From an uncultured Flavobacterium sp. (lineage in GTDB: Bacteria; Bacteroidota; Bacteroidia; Flavobacteriales; Flavobacteriaceae): a stretch of 64,000 nucleotides of DNA. Below are positions 1 to 8,500 of the stretch, in pieces. The stretch's first letter is position 1. Each line of letters starts with the position of its first letter. The notes beneath the pieces are model-generated. The model was not told where the DNA came from, ran no database searches, and saw nothing but the letters and a program-made list of their open reading frames with translations. A program made the position numbers and the translations under genes. The stretch spans positions 62,001 to 126,000 of the forward strand of contig CALTVC010000010.1 in NCBI GenBank assembly GCA_943912855.1, written 5' to 3'.

Positions 1-780
1 AGCATTCATAGTATCGGCTTTAGCATTGTGCGTAGTCAGCGTTATATAACCGGGATGATTCTTCAGGTCGAAACCGGGATTTACAAATTCATTCAGTACC
101 GTCAGGTCCTCTTTCGTAACCATGTTGTTTCTCAGGTTATTCAAAACGGCTATAAAACGCTCGTCGCTTTGGCGGTAAATTTTATCGAGTTCTATGTACA
201 GTGGCGGATTTTCCTGTACTACATGACTGTGGAAGAAATATTTACCTCTGTAAAAATGCTGCAATACCGTCCATTCTTCATTTTTTACAACGGGAGGTAA
301 TTGTAGTAAATCTCCTATAAAAAGAACTTGTACCCCACCAAAAGGAATATTACGCTGACGGATGCTACGCAATGTGTAGTCAATTGCATCAAGCATATCA
401 GCACGTAACATACTCACTTCATCTATAACCAACAGTTCCATATTCTGGATAACCGCTTTCTTTTCACCACGCATCGTGAAATGTCTTTTAAGCGTTCCTT
501 TATTTTCAAAACGCACATATTCAGACAGATGATTCCTATCGTACGTAGGTAAGAAACCTGCAAACGGCAACTGGAACATACTGTGTATGGTTACCCCACC
601 CGCATTAAGCGCAGCAATACCCGTAGGTGCTACAACAACAACATTCTTTTGAGTAGTACGGATAATCTCCTTGAGCAGTGTAGTCTTACCCGTACCTGCC
701 TTCCCCGTAAGGAAAATAGAACGGTTGGTTTGATTTATAAAGCGTAAGGCGTATTCAGCTGTGGCAGAGCGTGTTTGCAT
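1..780 (-). CDS. PIF1/RecD-like superfamily 1 helicase (3' end outside window)
   Basis: The first 260 residues of an ATP-dependent DNA helicase are visible; the reading frame stays open to the window edge, so the C-terminal part is missing only because the window ends. It has a Walker A motif GKAGTGKT (residues 26-33), a Walker B motif LLVIDE (about 116-121) followed by VSMLRADMLDAID, and the GDLLQLPPV motif (about 157-165) typical of PIF1 and RecD2 helicases. Such proteins unwind DNA during replication, repair or at G-quadruplexes. The start is the ATG at 780, with no upstream alternative needed. The next gene upstream is separated by a terminator hairpin, so this gene should have its own promoter, but I see no TAnnTTTG match in the short leader. 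Confidence 0.85.
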   Translation of the reverse strand, partial: MQTRSATAEYALRFINQTNRSIFLTGKAGTGKTTLLKEIIRTTQKNVVVVAPTGIAALNAGGVTIHSMFQLPFAGFLPTYDRNHLSEYVRFENKGTLKRHFTMRGEKKAVIQNMELLVIDEVSMLRADMLDAIDYTLRSIRQRNIPFGGVQVLFIGDLLQLPPVVKNEEWTVLQHFYRGKYFFHSHVVQENPPLYIELDKIYRQSDERFIAVLNNLRNNMVTKEDLTVLNEFVNPGFDLKNHPGYITLTTHNAKADTMNA

Positions 781-839
781 TCTAATTGGATTGTAAAAGC
801 GAAAATAATCAATTTATAAGAAAATATTCTGTTTGATGC

Positions 840-867
840 AAAAAAAATGCTTCCAGTCTGGAAGCAT
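840..867 (-). terminator. Rho-independent terminator of the OmpH-like gene
   Basis: Eight-base stem ATGCTTCC / GGAAGCAT with a five-base loop, followed on the minus strand by a run of T. It lies just after the OmpH-like gene and before the helicase gene. Confidence 0.8.
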
Positions 868-888
868 TTCTTATATCATGAACCGATA

Positions 889-1479
889 TTATTTCTTTTC
901 AGTTTTAGCAGGCTCAGCTTTTGGAGCTTCAGCACTACCTTTTGTAGACTTGTAGGTATCGTTTATTTCTTTAAGTACTTCATCTGTAATATCATAGCTA
1001 TCTTTTGCATAAAGCACTGTAGCAGCATCACCCGTACCATAAATGTAATCGTAACCTTTTTTCTTGCCGTATTCTTTAATGTATTTACGAAGCTGGCTCA
1101 CAATGGTATCACGCTTTACACCAAATTCTTTTCCAAATTCATCTTGGAATGTTTGTTGTTTAACACGTAGTTCCTGTTCCCTTTTTTGAAGTTGCTGGCC
1201 TTTAAGCTGAGCCCATTCAGGACCTTTAGTACGAGCCTCACCTTGTGCGGCAGCCATATCTATCCTTAGCTGTTCGGCATCCTTCTGAAGTTCGCGGCCA
1301 AGTTCGTCCTCTTTTATTTTTGCACGATCTTCCCAGTCTTTAAGCTCATCAGATTTTTCTGTTAGTTTTTGAGTATCCACATAAGCAGTTTTAAAACCTG
1401 ATGCAGCCGGAGCCGATGATTCCTTGTTGCAGGCAATAAGTGAAAGAGCGGCACCTAATATTACAAGTGATTTTTTCAT
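889..1479 (-). CDS. OmpH/Skp-family periplasmic chaperone-like lipoprotein
   Basis: A 196-residue protein with a lipoprotein signal peptide: charged start MKKS, hydrophobic stretch, then LSLIAC with the lipidated Cys at position 17. Residues about 35-120 are rich in Glu, Lys, Gln and Arg in a coiled-coil pattern, followed by an OmpH-type core (GKEFGVKRDTIVSQL...) and a Pro/Ala/Lys-rich tail. Skp/OmpH proteins are trimeric chaperones that hold unfolded outer-membrane proteins in the periplasm; the lipid anchor is common in Bacteroidota relatives. It is transcribed alone and ends at a clear terminator. Family assignment is good; the client proteins are unknown. Confidence 0.8.
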   Translation of the reverse strand: MKKSLVILGAALSLIACNKESSAPAASGFKTAYVDTQKLTEKSDELKDWEDRAKIKEDELGRELQKDAEQLRIDMAAAQGEARTKGPEWAQLKGQQLQKREQELRVKQQTFQDEFGKEFGVKRDTIVSQLRKYIKEYGKKKGYDYIYGTGDAATVLYAKDSYDITDEVLKEINDTYKSTKGSAEAPKAEPAKTEKK

Positions 1480-1690
1480 TTTCTAAAATAGAGGTTTAAA
1501 ATTTTTCGTAAAAGTAATAATTATGTTCTATGTACCAAAAAGAGTACATTTTTTTCAATTTTCTGTGGTATAAATTTTCATTATACCAATACTAAACATT
1601 TATAAAGGTTTTCAATTAAAACCAGCTTAAAATAAAGCGTTTTAAGCCACTTTTAAAAAATGGCAACCCAAACGGACATTATAAACACCA

Positions 1691-1710
1691 AAACCCTAAC
1701 AAAAGGGCTT
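1691..1710 (-). terminator. Possible weak terminator after the methyltransferase gene
   Basis: Seven-base stem (AAACCCT / AGGGCTT on the plus strand, one G-U pair) directly after the methyltransferase stop codon, followed on the minus strand by a T-rich but interrupted tail. It would end the DUF4175-ybeY-mnmG operon. Confidence 0.4.
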
Positions 1711-1713
1711 ATT

Positions 1714-2568
1714 TTAATTTTTAGTGTTTTTCAGCACGTAAATATGCGATGAATACTCCATGTTTTTAGAAGCTTTAAGATTTGACACCAATCCGCGCCA
1801 AAAACCGCCAATAAAATTCATTTTCCCGGTTTTGTATTTTTCAGAAAGCAAACTCACATAAAAACTGTCAAATTTCATTGGAAGGATTTCAACCAAATCC
1901 ATTTGCTGCTGCCCGAAAAGTTTTTTTATGGATGTTTTGCTAAAATGCCACAAGTGCCTCGGAACATCATAAGCCGCCCAAAATGCTCCATAATATTGAG
2001 CATCGTACGATTTATAATTTGGTACAGCCACTACAAGAACACCGTCTGGCTTAAGAATACGTTTTAACTCTGTAATCTGAGCCTGAACATCGGGTACGTG
2101 CTCCAGTACGTGCCACATGGTAATCACATCTTTACTATGGGAAGGTATTTGTTGCAAATCTGCCGTAAACGGTACACCCTTGCCTTTTGCTATGCTTTTT
2201 GCCTTTTCGCTGGGTTCTATACCTGTTATGCTCCAACCGTTATCTCTTGCCACTACCAGGAAATCCCCGGTTCCTGCACCTATATCCAGCAATTCGCCTT
2301 TAGCAGGTTTAAAACGTTGCACCAGGCTTATCTTATCTCTAAGCGCTTTTTGCTTAACCGTGTGGTACAATTTTTCAAACATTGAACGTTTCCCGTCGGT
2401 ATGCGAAATGTAGTCATCACTTTCGTAATACTTGCCCAGATTTTCTAAGGCGGGCTGCGGATGTGTTTTTAAAAGTTCCAGATCTTTATCCAGCAATAGC
2501 TCAAAAGTTTCTCCGGAAACAGAATGATCCTTTACAGTAATGTAAATGTTGTGGTCTTTAAAATCCAT
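1714..2568 (-). CDS. Class I SAM-dependent methyltransferase
   Basis: A 284-residue protein with a Rossmann-type methyltransferase core. Motif I, LLDIGAGTG, is at residues 93-101, the acidic residue that binds the ribose follows in GIEPS (about 117-120), and MWHVLEHVPD matches motif IV of the Methyltransf_11/23 group. The substrate cannot be read from sequence. Its ATG overlaps the stop codon of the upstream lipoprotein gene by one base, and mnmG lies just before that, so the three are very likely co-transcribed. This places it at the end of a tRNA-modification and envelope operon, but a tRNA substrate is only a guess. Confidence 0.8.
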   Translation of the reverse strand: MDFKDHNIYITVKDHSVSGETFELLLDKDLELLKTHPQPALENLGKYYESDDYISHTDGKRSMFEKLYHTVKQKALRDKISLVQRFKPAKGELLDIGAGTGDFLVVARDNGWSITGIEPSEKAKSIAKGKGVPFTADLQQIPSHSKDVITMWHVLEHVPDVQAQITELKRILKPDGVLVVAVPNYKSYDAQYYGAFWAAYDVPRHLWHFSKTSIKKLFGQQQMDLVEILPMKFDSFYVSLLSEKYKTGKMNFIGGFWRGLVSNLKASKNMEYSSHIYVLKNTKN

Positions 2569-3089
2569 TATAGATTATTGTATTCGTCTTTTAGTTTTTT
2601 TAAATAATCAATTGCCACCTGCTTAAAAAGCGAATTATTAGCAAGGCAGTCTTCGTTAGCATTGTTTATTACAGAAATCCCTATGAATTGTTCTTTAGTG
2701 CCTATAACATTCGTATCTGTTTCATATTTGGTTACCATAAACTGTCCCATATCGAAGTACTTGTTTAGTTCATCATAATCATACAGAAATACTTTAAAAC
2801 GATGCCCGTCAAAATCTGCCCAAAATGTAACATCTTTATAGGATCCTACGCCATACTTATCTGCTGCAAACTGTACAAACGGCATTTTCCTCGGATTGTT
2901 CTCAAAAATAAAAGCCGTTAAGCCTTCCTCCTTGCCCAAAACTTTTTTACCGCCATCTACAAGTATATAATCTTCAATTTCTACTGTGTGGCGTGGCACA
3001 CCACAACTATTGAGCAACATTAAGGCTATAAACACCAAAAGGGCTTGTTTTAAAAACAGCCCTTTTACTTTATTTGAAGATTTTGTCAT
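2568..3089 (-). CDS. Predicted lipoprotein of unknown function
   Basis: A 173-residue protein when started at the ATG at 3089. From that start the signal peptide is normal: MTKSSNKVKG, a hydrophobic run, then LLNSC with the lipidated Cys near position 29. An earlier in-frame ATG at 3134 exists, but it lies inside a parS-like palindrome (it would add the residues MFHVER) and would push the Cys to position 44, too far for a lipoprotein signal. I do not recognise the mature domain. It sits between mnmG and the methyltransferase gene in the same operon, overlapping the latter by one base. Confidence 0.7.
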   Translation of the reverse strand: MTKSSNKVKGLFLKQALLVFIALMLLNSCGVPRHTVEIEDYILVDGGKKVLGKEEGLTAFIFENNPRKMPFVQFAADKYGVGSYKDVTFWADFDGHRFKVFLYDYDELNKYFDMGQFMVTKYETDTNVIGTKEQFIGISVINNANEDCLANNSLFKQVAIDYLKKLKDEYNNL

Positions 3090-3117
3090 TTCGTTCAATT
3101 TCGATTGAAATAAAAAA

Positions 3118-3133
3118 CGTTCCACGTGAAACA
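3118..3133. other. parS-like centromere site 1
   Basis: CGTTCCACGTGAAACA matches the bacterial parS consensus TGTTNCACGTGNAACA at all but the first base. It lies just after the mnmG stop codon and covers the possible early start codon of the lipoprotein gene. Confidence 0.65.
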
Positions 3134-3136
3134 TAA

Positions 3137-5008
3137 TTAACGACCCATGTGTATTAATAGTACAGAAACATCGGCAGGAGTAACACCGCTAATGCGCGAA
3201 GCCTGCGAAATAGTAACCGGACGTATTTTTTTCATTTTTTCACGTGCTTCGTACGAAAGTGATTTTATTTTATCGTAATCGAAGTTTTCAGGAATTTTCA
3301 CATCCTCTAACCTATTCAGTTTATCGGCATTGTTTTTTTCCTTTTCAATGTAGCCTGAATACTTAACCTGAATTTCTGCCTGCTCTATAATTTCACGGTC
3401 AAGATTGTACTCAGCAATGTACTCCTGTACTTTTTCAAACTTTAAAATATCTTCAAGCTCAACTTGCGGACGAGAAAATACTTTAAACATTTTATCGGGC
3501 TGGGAAATAGGTGCCGATTCCTTAGCTTCAAGTATCGGATTAGTCTCAGCAACCGTTACACTCGTTTCACGGAAGAAGTTTACAAAAGCATCACTTTTTT
3601 CCTGTTTGTATTCCATCCTCTTTAAACGGGCGTCGGTAGCAAGCCCTATAGCGTGTGACATTGGCGTAAGCCTGAAATCAGCATTATCCTGACGCAGCAG
3701 CGTACGGTATTCCGCACGAGAGGTAAACATCCTATACGGTTCTTCTGTACCCTTAGTGATAAGATCGTCTATAAGAACACCAATGTAAGCTTCGTTACGT
3801 TTAAGGATGAGTGATTCTTTTTCCTGAACTTTTAGCGCTGCATTAATACCCGCCATTAAACCTTGCGCGGCTGCTTCCTCATAACCTGTAGTACCGTTAA
3901 TTTGTCCGGCAAAAAACAACCCATCCACCAGCTTGGTTTCAAGCGTGTGTTTAAGTTGTGTTGGTGGGAAATAATCGTACTCTATAGCATAACCCGGACG
4001 GAAGAATTTCACCCCTTCAAAACCGGCCACACTACGTAATGCTTTAAACTGAACATCCTCCGGAAGGGAGGTACTGAATCCGTTTACATACACCTCTACC
4101 GTATTCCAACCTTCCGGTTCTACGAATATCTGGTGACGGTCTTTATCGGCAAAACGGTTTATCTTATCTTCAATAGACGGACAGTAGCGTGGGCCAAGAC
4201 TCTTGATTCTGCCGTTAAACATAGGCGAACGATCAAACCCTTCACGTAGCAAATCATGCACTTCAAGACTTGTGTACGTCATATAACAAGAACGCTGTTC
4301 TACCAATGGCTTGGTTACATCCAGGTAAGAAAATTTATCAGGATTTACATCGCCGGGTTGTTCTTCCATTTTACTGTAGTCAAGCGAACGACCATCTACA
4401 CGTGGTGGCGTACCCGTTTTCATTCTTCCGGCTGTAAATCCGGCAGCAACTAAATCTTCGGTTATACCATACGAAGCACTCTCTCCTGCCCTGCCACCAC
4501 CAAACTGTTTTTCTCCAATATGGATTAACCCATTCAGGAACGTACCGTTTGTAAGCACCACAGTTTTGGCTTTTATTTCAATCCCAAGCGAGGTTTTAAT
4601 TCCTTTTACCTGCCCGTTTTCTATAATCAATCCCTTTACCATTTCCTGGTAAAAATCAAGATTTGGAGTACCCTCAAGCATCAGGCGCCACTCTTCCGCA
4701 AAACGCATACGGTCGCTCTGAGCGCGGGGACTCCACATAGCAGGGCCTTTACTTTTATTCAGCATCTTGAACTGGATAGCGGTCTTATCTGTAACAATAC
4801 CACTATATCCTCCAAGCGCATCTATCTCTCGTACTATTTGTCCTTTCGCAATACCTCCCATAGCCGGATTGCACGACATCTGGGCTATATTTTGAAGGCT
4901 CATTGTAACCAATAGTGTGCTACAGCCCATGTTGGCTGCTGCCGCAGCAGCTTCGCTGCCTGCGTGCCCTGCACCTACCACAATTACATCATAAACATCC
5001 TGAAACAT
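3137..5008 (-). CDS. mnmG: tRNA uridine-5-carboxymethylaminomethyl modification enzyme MnmG (GidA)
   Basis: A 623-residue FAD enzyme of the normal length for MnmG. The FAD-binding motif VVGAGHAGSEAA is at residues 10-21, followed by the GidA signature SCNPAMGGIAKG. The family works with MnmE to install the 5-carboxymethylaminomethyl group on U34 of certain tRNAs, using methylene-tetrahydrofolate and FAD. The gene follows ybeY across a 144-bp gap that contains four parS-like palindromes, and is followed within two bases by the extended frame of a lipoprotein gene. In many bacteria gidA/mnmG lies close to the origin of replication, which fits the parS sites here. Confidence 0.97.
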   Translation of the reverse strand: MFQDVYDVIVVGAGHAGSEAAAAAANMGCSTLLVTMSLQNIAQMSCNPAMGGIAKGQIVREIDALGGYSGIVTDKTAIQFKMLNKSKGPAMWSPRAQSDRMRFAEEWRLMLEGTPNLDFYQEMVKGLIIENGQVKGIKTSLGIEIKAKTVVLTNGTFLNGLIHIGEKQFGGGRAGESASYGITEDLVAAGFTAGRMKTGTPPRVDGRSLDYSKMEEQPGDVNPDKFSYLDVTKPLVEQRSCYMTYTSLEVHDLLREGFDRSPMFNGRIKSLGPRYCPSIEDKINRFADKDRHQIFVEPEGWNTVEVYVNGFSTSLPEDVQFKALRSVAGFEGVKFFRPGYAIEYDYFPPTQLKHTLETKLVDGLFFAGQINGTTGYEEAAAQGLMAGINAALKVQEKESLILKRNEAYIGVLIDDLITKGTEEPYRMFTSRAEYRTLLRQDNADFRLTPMSHAIGLATDARLKRMEYKQEKSDAFVNFFRETSVTVAETNPILEAKESAPISQPDKMFKVFSRPQVELEDILKFEKVQEYIAEYNLDREIIEQAEIQVKYSGYIEKEKNNADKLNRLEDVKIPENFDYDKIKSLSYEAREKMKKIRPVTISQASRISGVTPADVSVLLIHMGR

Positions 5009-5029
5009 TGTATTCCTTTCTATTTGTTT

Positions 5030-5045
5030 TGTTCCACGTGGAACA
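5030..5045. other. parS-like centromere site 2
   Basis: TGTTCCACGTGGAACA is a perfect palindrome and a perfect match to the parS consensus TGTTNCACGTGNAACA bound by ParB/Spo0J. It lies 22 bp upstream of the mnmG start. Confidence 0.85.
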
Positions 5046-5068
5046 GATTTAATTTCTTTTCTTTCTCG

Positions 5069-5084
5069 TGTTCCACGTGGAACA
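5069..5084. other. parS-like centromere site 3
   Basis: A second perfect copy of TGTTCCACGTGGAACA, inside a 22-bp perfect palindrome (5066-5087). It is 39 bp from site 2. Confidence 0.85.
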
Positions 5085-5108
5085 CGATATTAAAACATCC
5101 TGAATAAA

Positions 5109-5124
5109 AGTTCCACGTGGAACA
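5109..5124. other. parS-like centromere site 4
   Basis: AGTTCCACGTGGAACA, one mismatch to the parS consensus at the first base. It is 40 bp from site 3. Confidence 0.75.
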
Positions 5125-5152
5125 ATTAACTAGAATGAAAAGGAATTTTAAG

Positions 5153-5572
5153 TTACTGTTCCACGTGGAACAGTTTCATTTTTTCCTCCTCTTTAGTACG
5201 CATTAGCTGTTCGTCTGCTTCTGATTTATCTTTATATCCACAGTAATGTAGAACGCCGTGAGCCATAACTCTGCGTAATTCTTCATCAAAACTCACCTTA
5301 AAATCAGCAGCATTTTCTTTTACACGCTCAACTGAAATAAATATATCTCCGCTAATAAGATTACCCATAGTGTAATCAAAACTGATAATATCAGTAAGAG
5401 TATCGTGATTTAAGAACTCTATATTCTTTTCTAAAAGATACGCATCATCACAAAAAATGTAATTGATTTCACCTTCCGTTTTATCTTCACTTTCTATAAC
5501 TGCAGAAATCCAGTTTTCATACTGTTCTTCGTTTGCTATCTCAAATTCTGTCTCGTAATTAAAACTAATCAT
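5153..5572 (-). CDS. ybeY: Endoribonuclease YbeY (rRNA maturation factor)
   Basis: A 139-residue protein of the UPF0054/YbeY family, a zinc metallo-RNase involved in 16S rRNA 3'-end maturation and ribosome quality control. The zinc motif is HGVLHYCGYKD (residues 105-115); the two first histidines (105, 109) are present, but the third canonical ligand (His in most bacteria) is Asp115. The gene overlaps the 3' end of the DUF4175 gene by eight bases, which indicates coupled translation, and an internal promoter may lie at 5616-5623. Its last codons run through a parS-like palindrome, so the protein ends in LFHVEQ. Confidence 0.93.
   Translation of the reverse strand: MISFNYETEFEIANEEQYENWISAVIESEDKTEGEINYIFCDDAYLLEKNIEFLNHDTLTDIISFDYTMGNLISGDIFISVERVKENAADFKVSFDEELRRVMAHGVLHYCGYKDKSEADEQLMRTKEEEKMKLFHVEQ
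5157..5172. other. parS-like centromere site 5 (inside the end of ybeY)
   Basis: A third perfect TGTTCCACGTGGAACA copy, within a 20-bp perfect palindrome (5155-5174). It overlaps the last codons of ybeY and encodes the residues FHVE. Confidence 0.85.
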
Positions 5573-8500
5573 TGCTCTTAAAATAGGTTTGTACCTTCTG
5601 ATTAAAATTCGGGCGCAAAGGTAGTGGTTGTCTGTTCAATATCTCTACACTATTCAGATAATCTTTTAAAGCATCCGGAAGCTGTGTAGCGGTGTTATTA
5701 AACTCTTTTTTATTTGTTTCGCTTTGCCTCTTGTTATCCTGACCTTGCTGTAGCATAGCCTTGTCCAGCTTTAGCAAATCCTGTTTCAGATTTTGCATGC
5801 GTTGCAGGGTTTCATTTTTAAAGCCTTTATCCAATAACTGCTTTTCTATTTCCTTCATTTGGCGAAGTGCATTTTGCCCATTGCCCCCCATTCCGGTTTT
5901 ATCAAGCATCTGCTGTAATTGCTCGCGTAGCTTTTGCTGTTCCTTATAAATTTCAAGCAGGCGTTCTGCATTGCCTTCACCATCTCCGTCGCCTTCTCCT
6001 TGTCCACTTTGTCCCTGACCTGATTTACTTCCGGGTTTCTGACCGCCTTGTTGCTGGCCCTGTCCATCCTTCTGTCCACCTTTGCCATCTTTCTGTCCGT
6101 CTTTCTGACCGGACTTTTGTCCATCTTTGTCACCATCCTTTTCACCTTTGCCCTGTCCCTGCTGCATGCCTTCCTGCATTTTCTGTGAAAGACCTTGTTG
6201 CTTCTGAATAATATCAGACAATTGCATTTCCTTACCGGATGATTTGCCTTTACCCTTTCCGGAACCCTGACCCATACCACTCATTTGCATTTGCATATTG
6301 TTAAGCGCATCGGCTAGGAAATCAGCAAGGCGGTTCGCAGATGTAACAGCAAATTGTTGGTTACTGGTACCACGAGGTACTAAGTTTTCGGCAAGGTCTT
6401 CAATAGCTTTATTGGTATAGTAATGTACCTGTCCTACCTCCTTGGTAATGTTCTCAGATATTTTAGGGTTACGCAACGACAGAGCAAAAAGGCTGTCATC
6501 TACGTGACCAAATTGTACTTTTAAATCCTGTTGCTTTTTAAGGTATTTAGCAAAGTTAGCATTACGGCTACCCGCATTTTTAAACTGCCCCATTACCTCC
6601 TCCTGAGAGAATGAATATGCTAAAAGGTTATCCAGTATTTGACGAAGCATTTTCACATCTTCCTCCATTTGCTCCTGGGCACTACCCTGCATAGAAGATT
6701 GCATTTGGCTACCCATTTGCTTCATTTTATTAGCCGCACTTTTTTGCTTGGGCTTGGCTTTTTCCTGCTTGCTTTTTTGGTCGCCACTTTCCTTCTGGAG
6801 TTCGTCTTGCGCTTTCTGCATATCTTCTTCTACACTCTTCTCCTGCTTTTCATCAGACGGAATATCCATCGGTTTTTTTAGCTGTTGGTTTTGCTTGTCA
6901 AGCTCACGCATTTCTTTTTGTAGCTTGTCAAATTCCTTCTTCAACTCTGCCTGTTCTTTGGCATTATTTTCTTTATTGTTGTCAGCAAGCTTCTCCTGCT
7001 TATCTCCAAGCTGGTTTAGTTTTTCAGAAATCTGCTCTGCTTTTTTCTCAACATAAAAACGCTTGGTAAGCTCTACCAGTTGCTCCAGGTTTTTATTCTG
7101 ATCTTTGCTTTGCTGTTTCAGTTTATCTACCTTATCAAACAATTCTTCTTCCTGAAGTTTATTGGTAAGCTCTTTCAGTTCGTCCAGTAATTTCTTATTT
7201 TTCTCCGACTCTTTTTCGTTCTTTTCAAGACGCTTCATCAGCTCCTCTTTTAATTCATCTTTCTTTTCAGGAAGGAATTTTTCAAGGTTTTCTTTAAGCT
7301 CTTTGCTTAATTCCTGCTTACGCTCTTCAAGTTGTTTTTGGCGGTTAACAAAATCCTCAACCTTCTTCTGGTCTTTAAAATCAAGGTTACTTTTCTCCTT
7401 ACCCATCTGCTGAAGCTTATCCAACTCAGCATTTTGTTTGTTTTGGTTTTTTATGGATTTCTCTAGGTTACCAATATTGCTGTTTTGTTCCTGAAGCGCT
7501 TTTTCCTGTTGCTCTTCACCGGTAAGTTCTTTGTGCGAGAATACAGACGACTTAGTACTCTTGAAACCATGCACGGCATCATTATCAAAAACCTCGAAGT
7601 AATATTCATACACTACACCTGGTTGAATTTGCAGTCCGTTAGGGAAGCTATAGTAAAACCTGTCTACCGTACCTTTCTTAACCGGCAATGTTCCACGTTT
7701 GGCATTGGCAGGATTATCCTGAGGGTAGTACACAATCTGAAGTTTTGTTAAACCATTATCATCACTTACCTGACCCAGTACAATCTCCTTTTTCAGCTTT
7801 AAACTGTCCGGTGCGTTCTGTGCCGTGATGGTAGGAAACTGATCTTTGATGGTGGAAAGCTGATATTGTAGCTTTTCGTGGTTCTTTACCTTATTATTTG
7901 ACGTAAGAATTTGATATTCTGTATTTTGAAGTATATTTTTACTTAAGCTGAAACTATTTTCATTGTTTACGAAGTTCACAGTAGCATTATTAGCCATCCA
8001 TTGCACATTTGATGTAGCAAGAGCATCTATTTTCCAGGTTACTTTAGTGCCTTCAGGCACTATGGCGTTACCCGTTCCTTTTACCACTTCATTCTTTTTA
8101 CCAAGATAAGAAGGGAACTGAAGCACCATTTCAAAATTAGCAATGGTAGGCACGGCAACTACTTCCAGTTCGTAGGGCTTACTCTCTACGTTATTTGCCG
8201 AAAGCTGAAAGCTGATGGCTTTTGTAGGTTTTTCAAAACGGTAGGTAAACACACCAGGTTTTGTACTCTCAAGGTAATAGTGCTCCTCGCCTATGTTAAT
8301 CATGGCATTCTCCGGAACTACGTTGCCCACAGTTTTTACTTCAAGTAAAAAGTCAGTGTCCTGTTGTGCCATCAGTTGCTTATTAACAATTACAAATTCA
8401 AACGGCGCCGGTGGTGCATAATGTTTGTCATAATTAACAACGCGGGTAAAACTGTTGGTTATTACTTCGCTGTTTCCACTGATAAAAAACAGTAACAGCA

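Noticed and set aside
28..300. Plus-strand 90-aa frame at the left edge
   Set aside because: It is the reverse of the helicase gene and has no protein-like features.
5855..6280. Second frame within the DUF4175 tail
   Set aside because: A shadow of the low-complexity Gly/Gln/Asp codons in the real frame.
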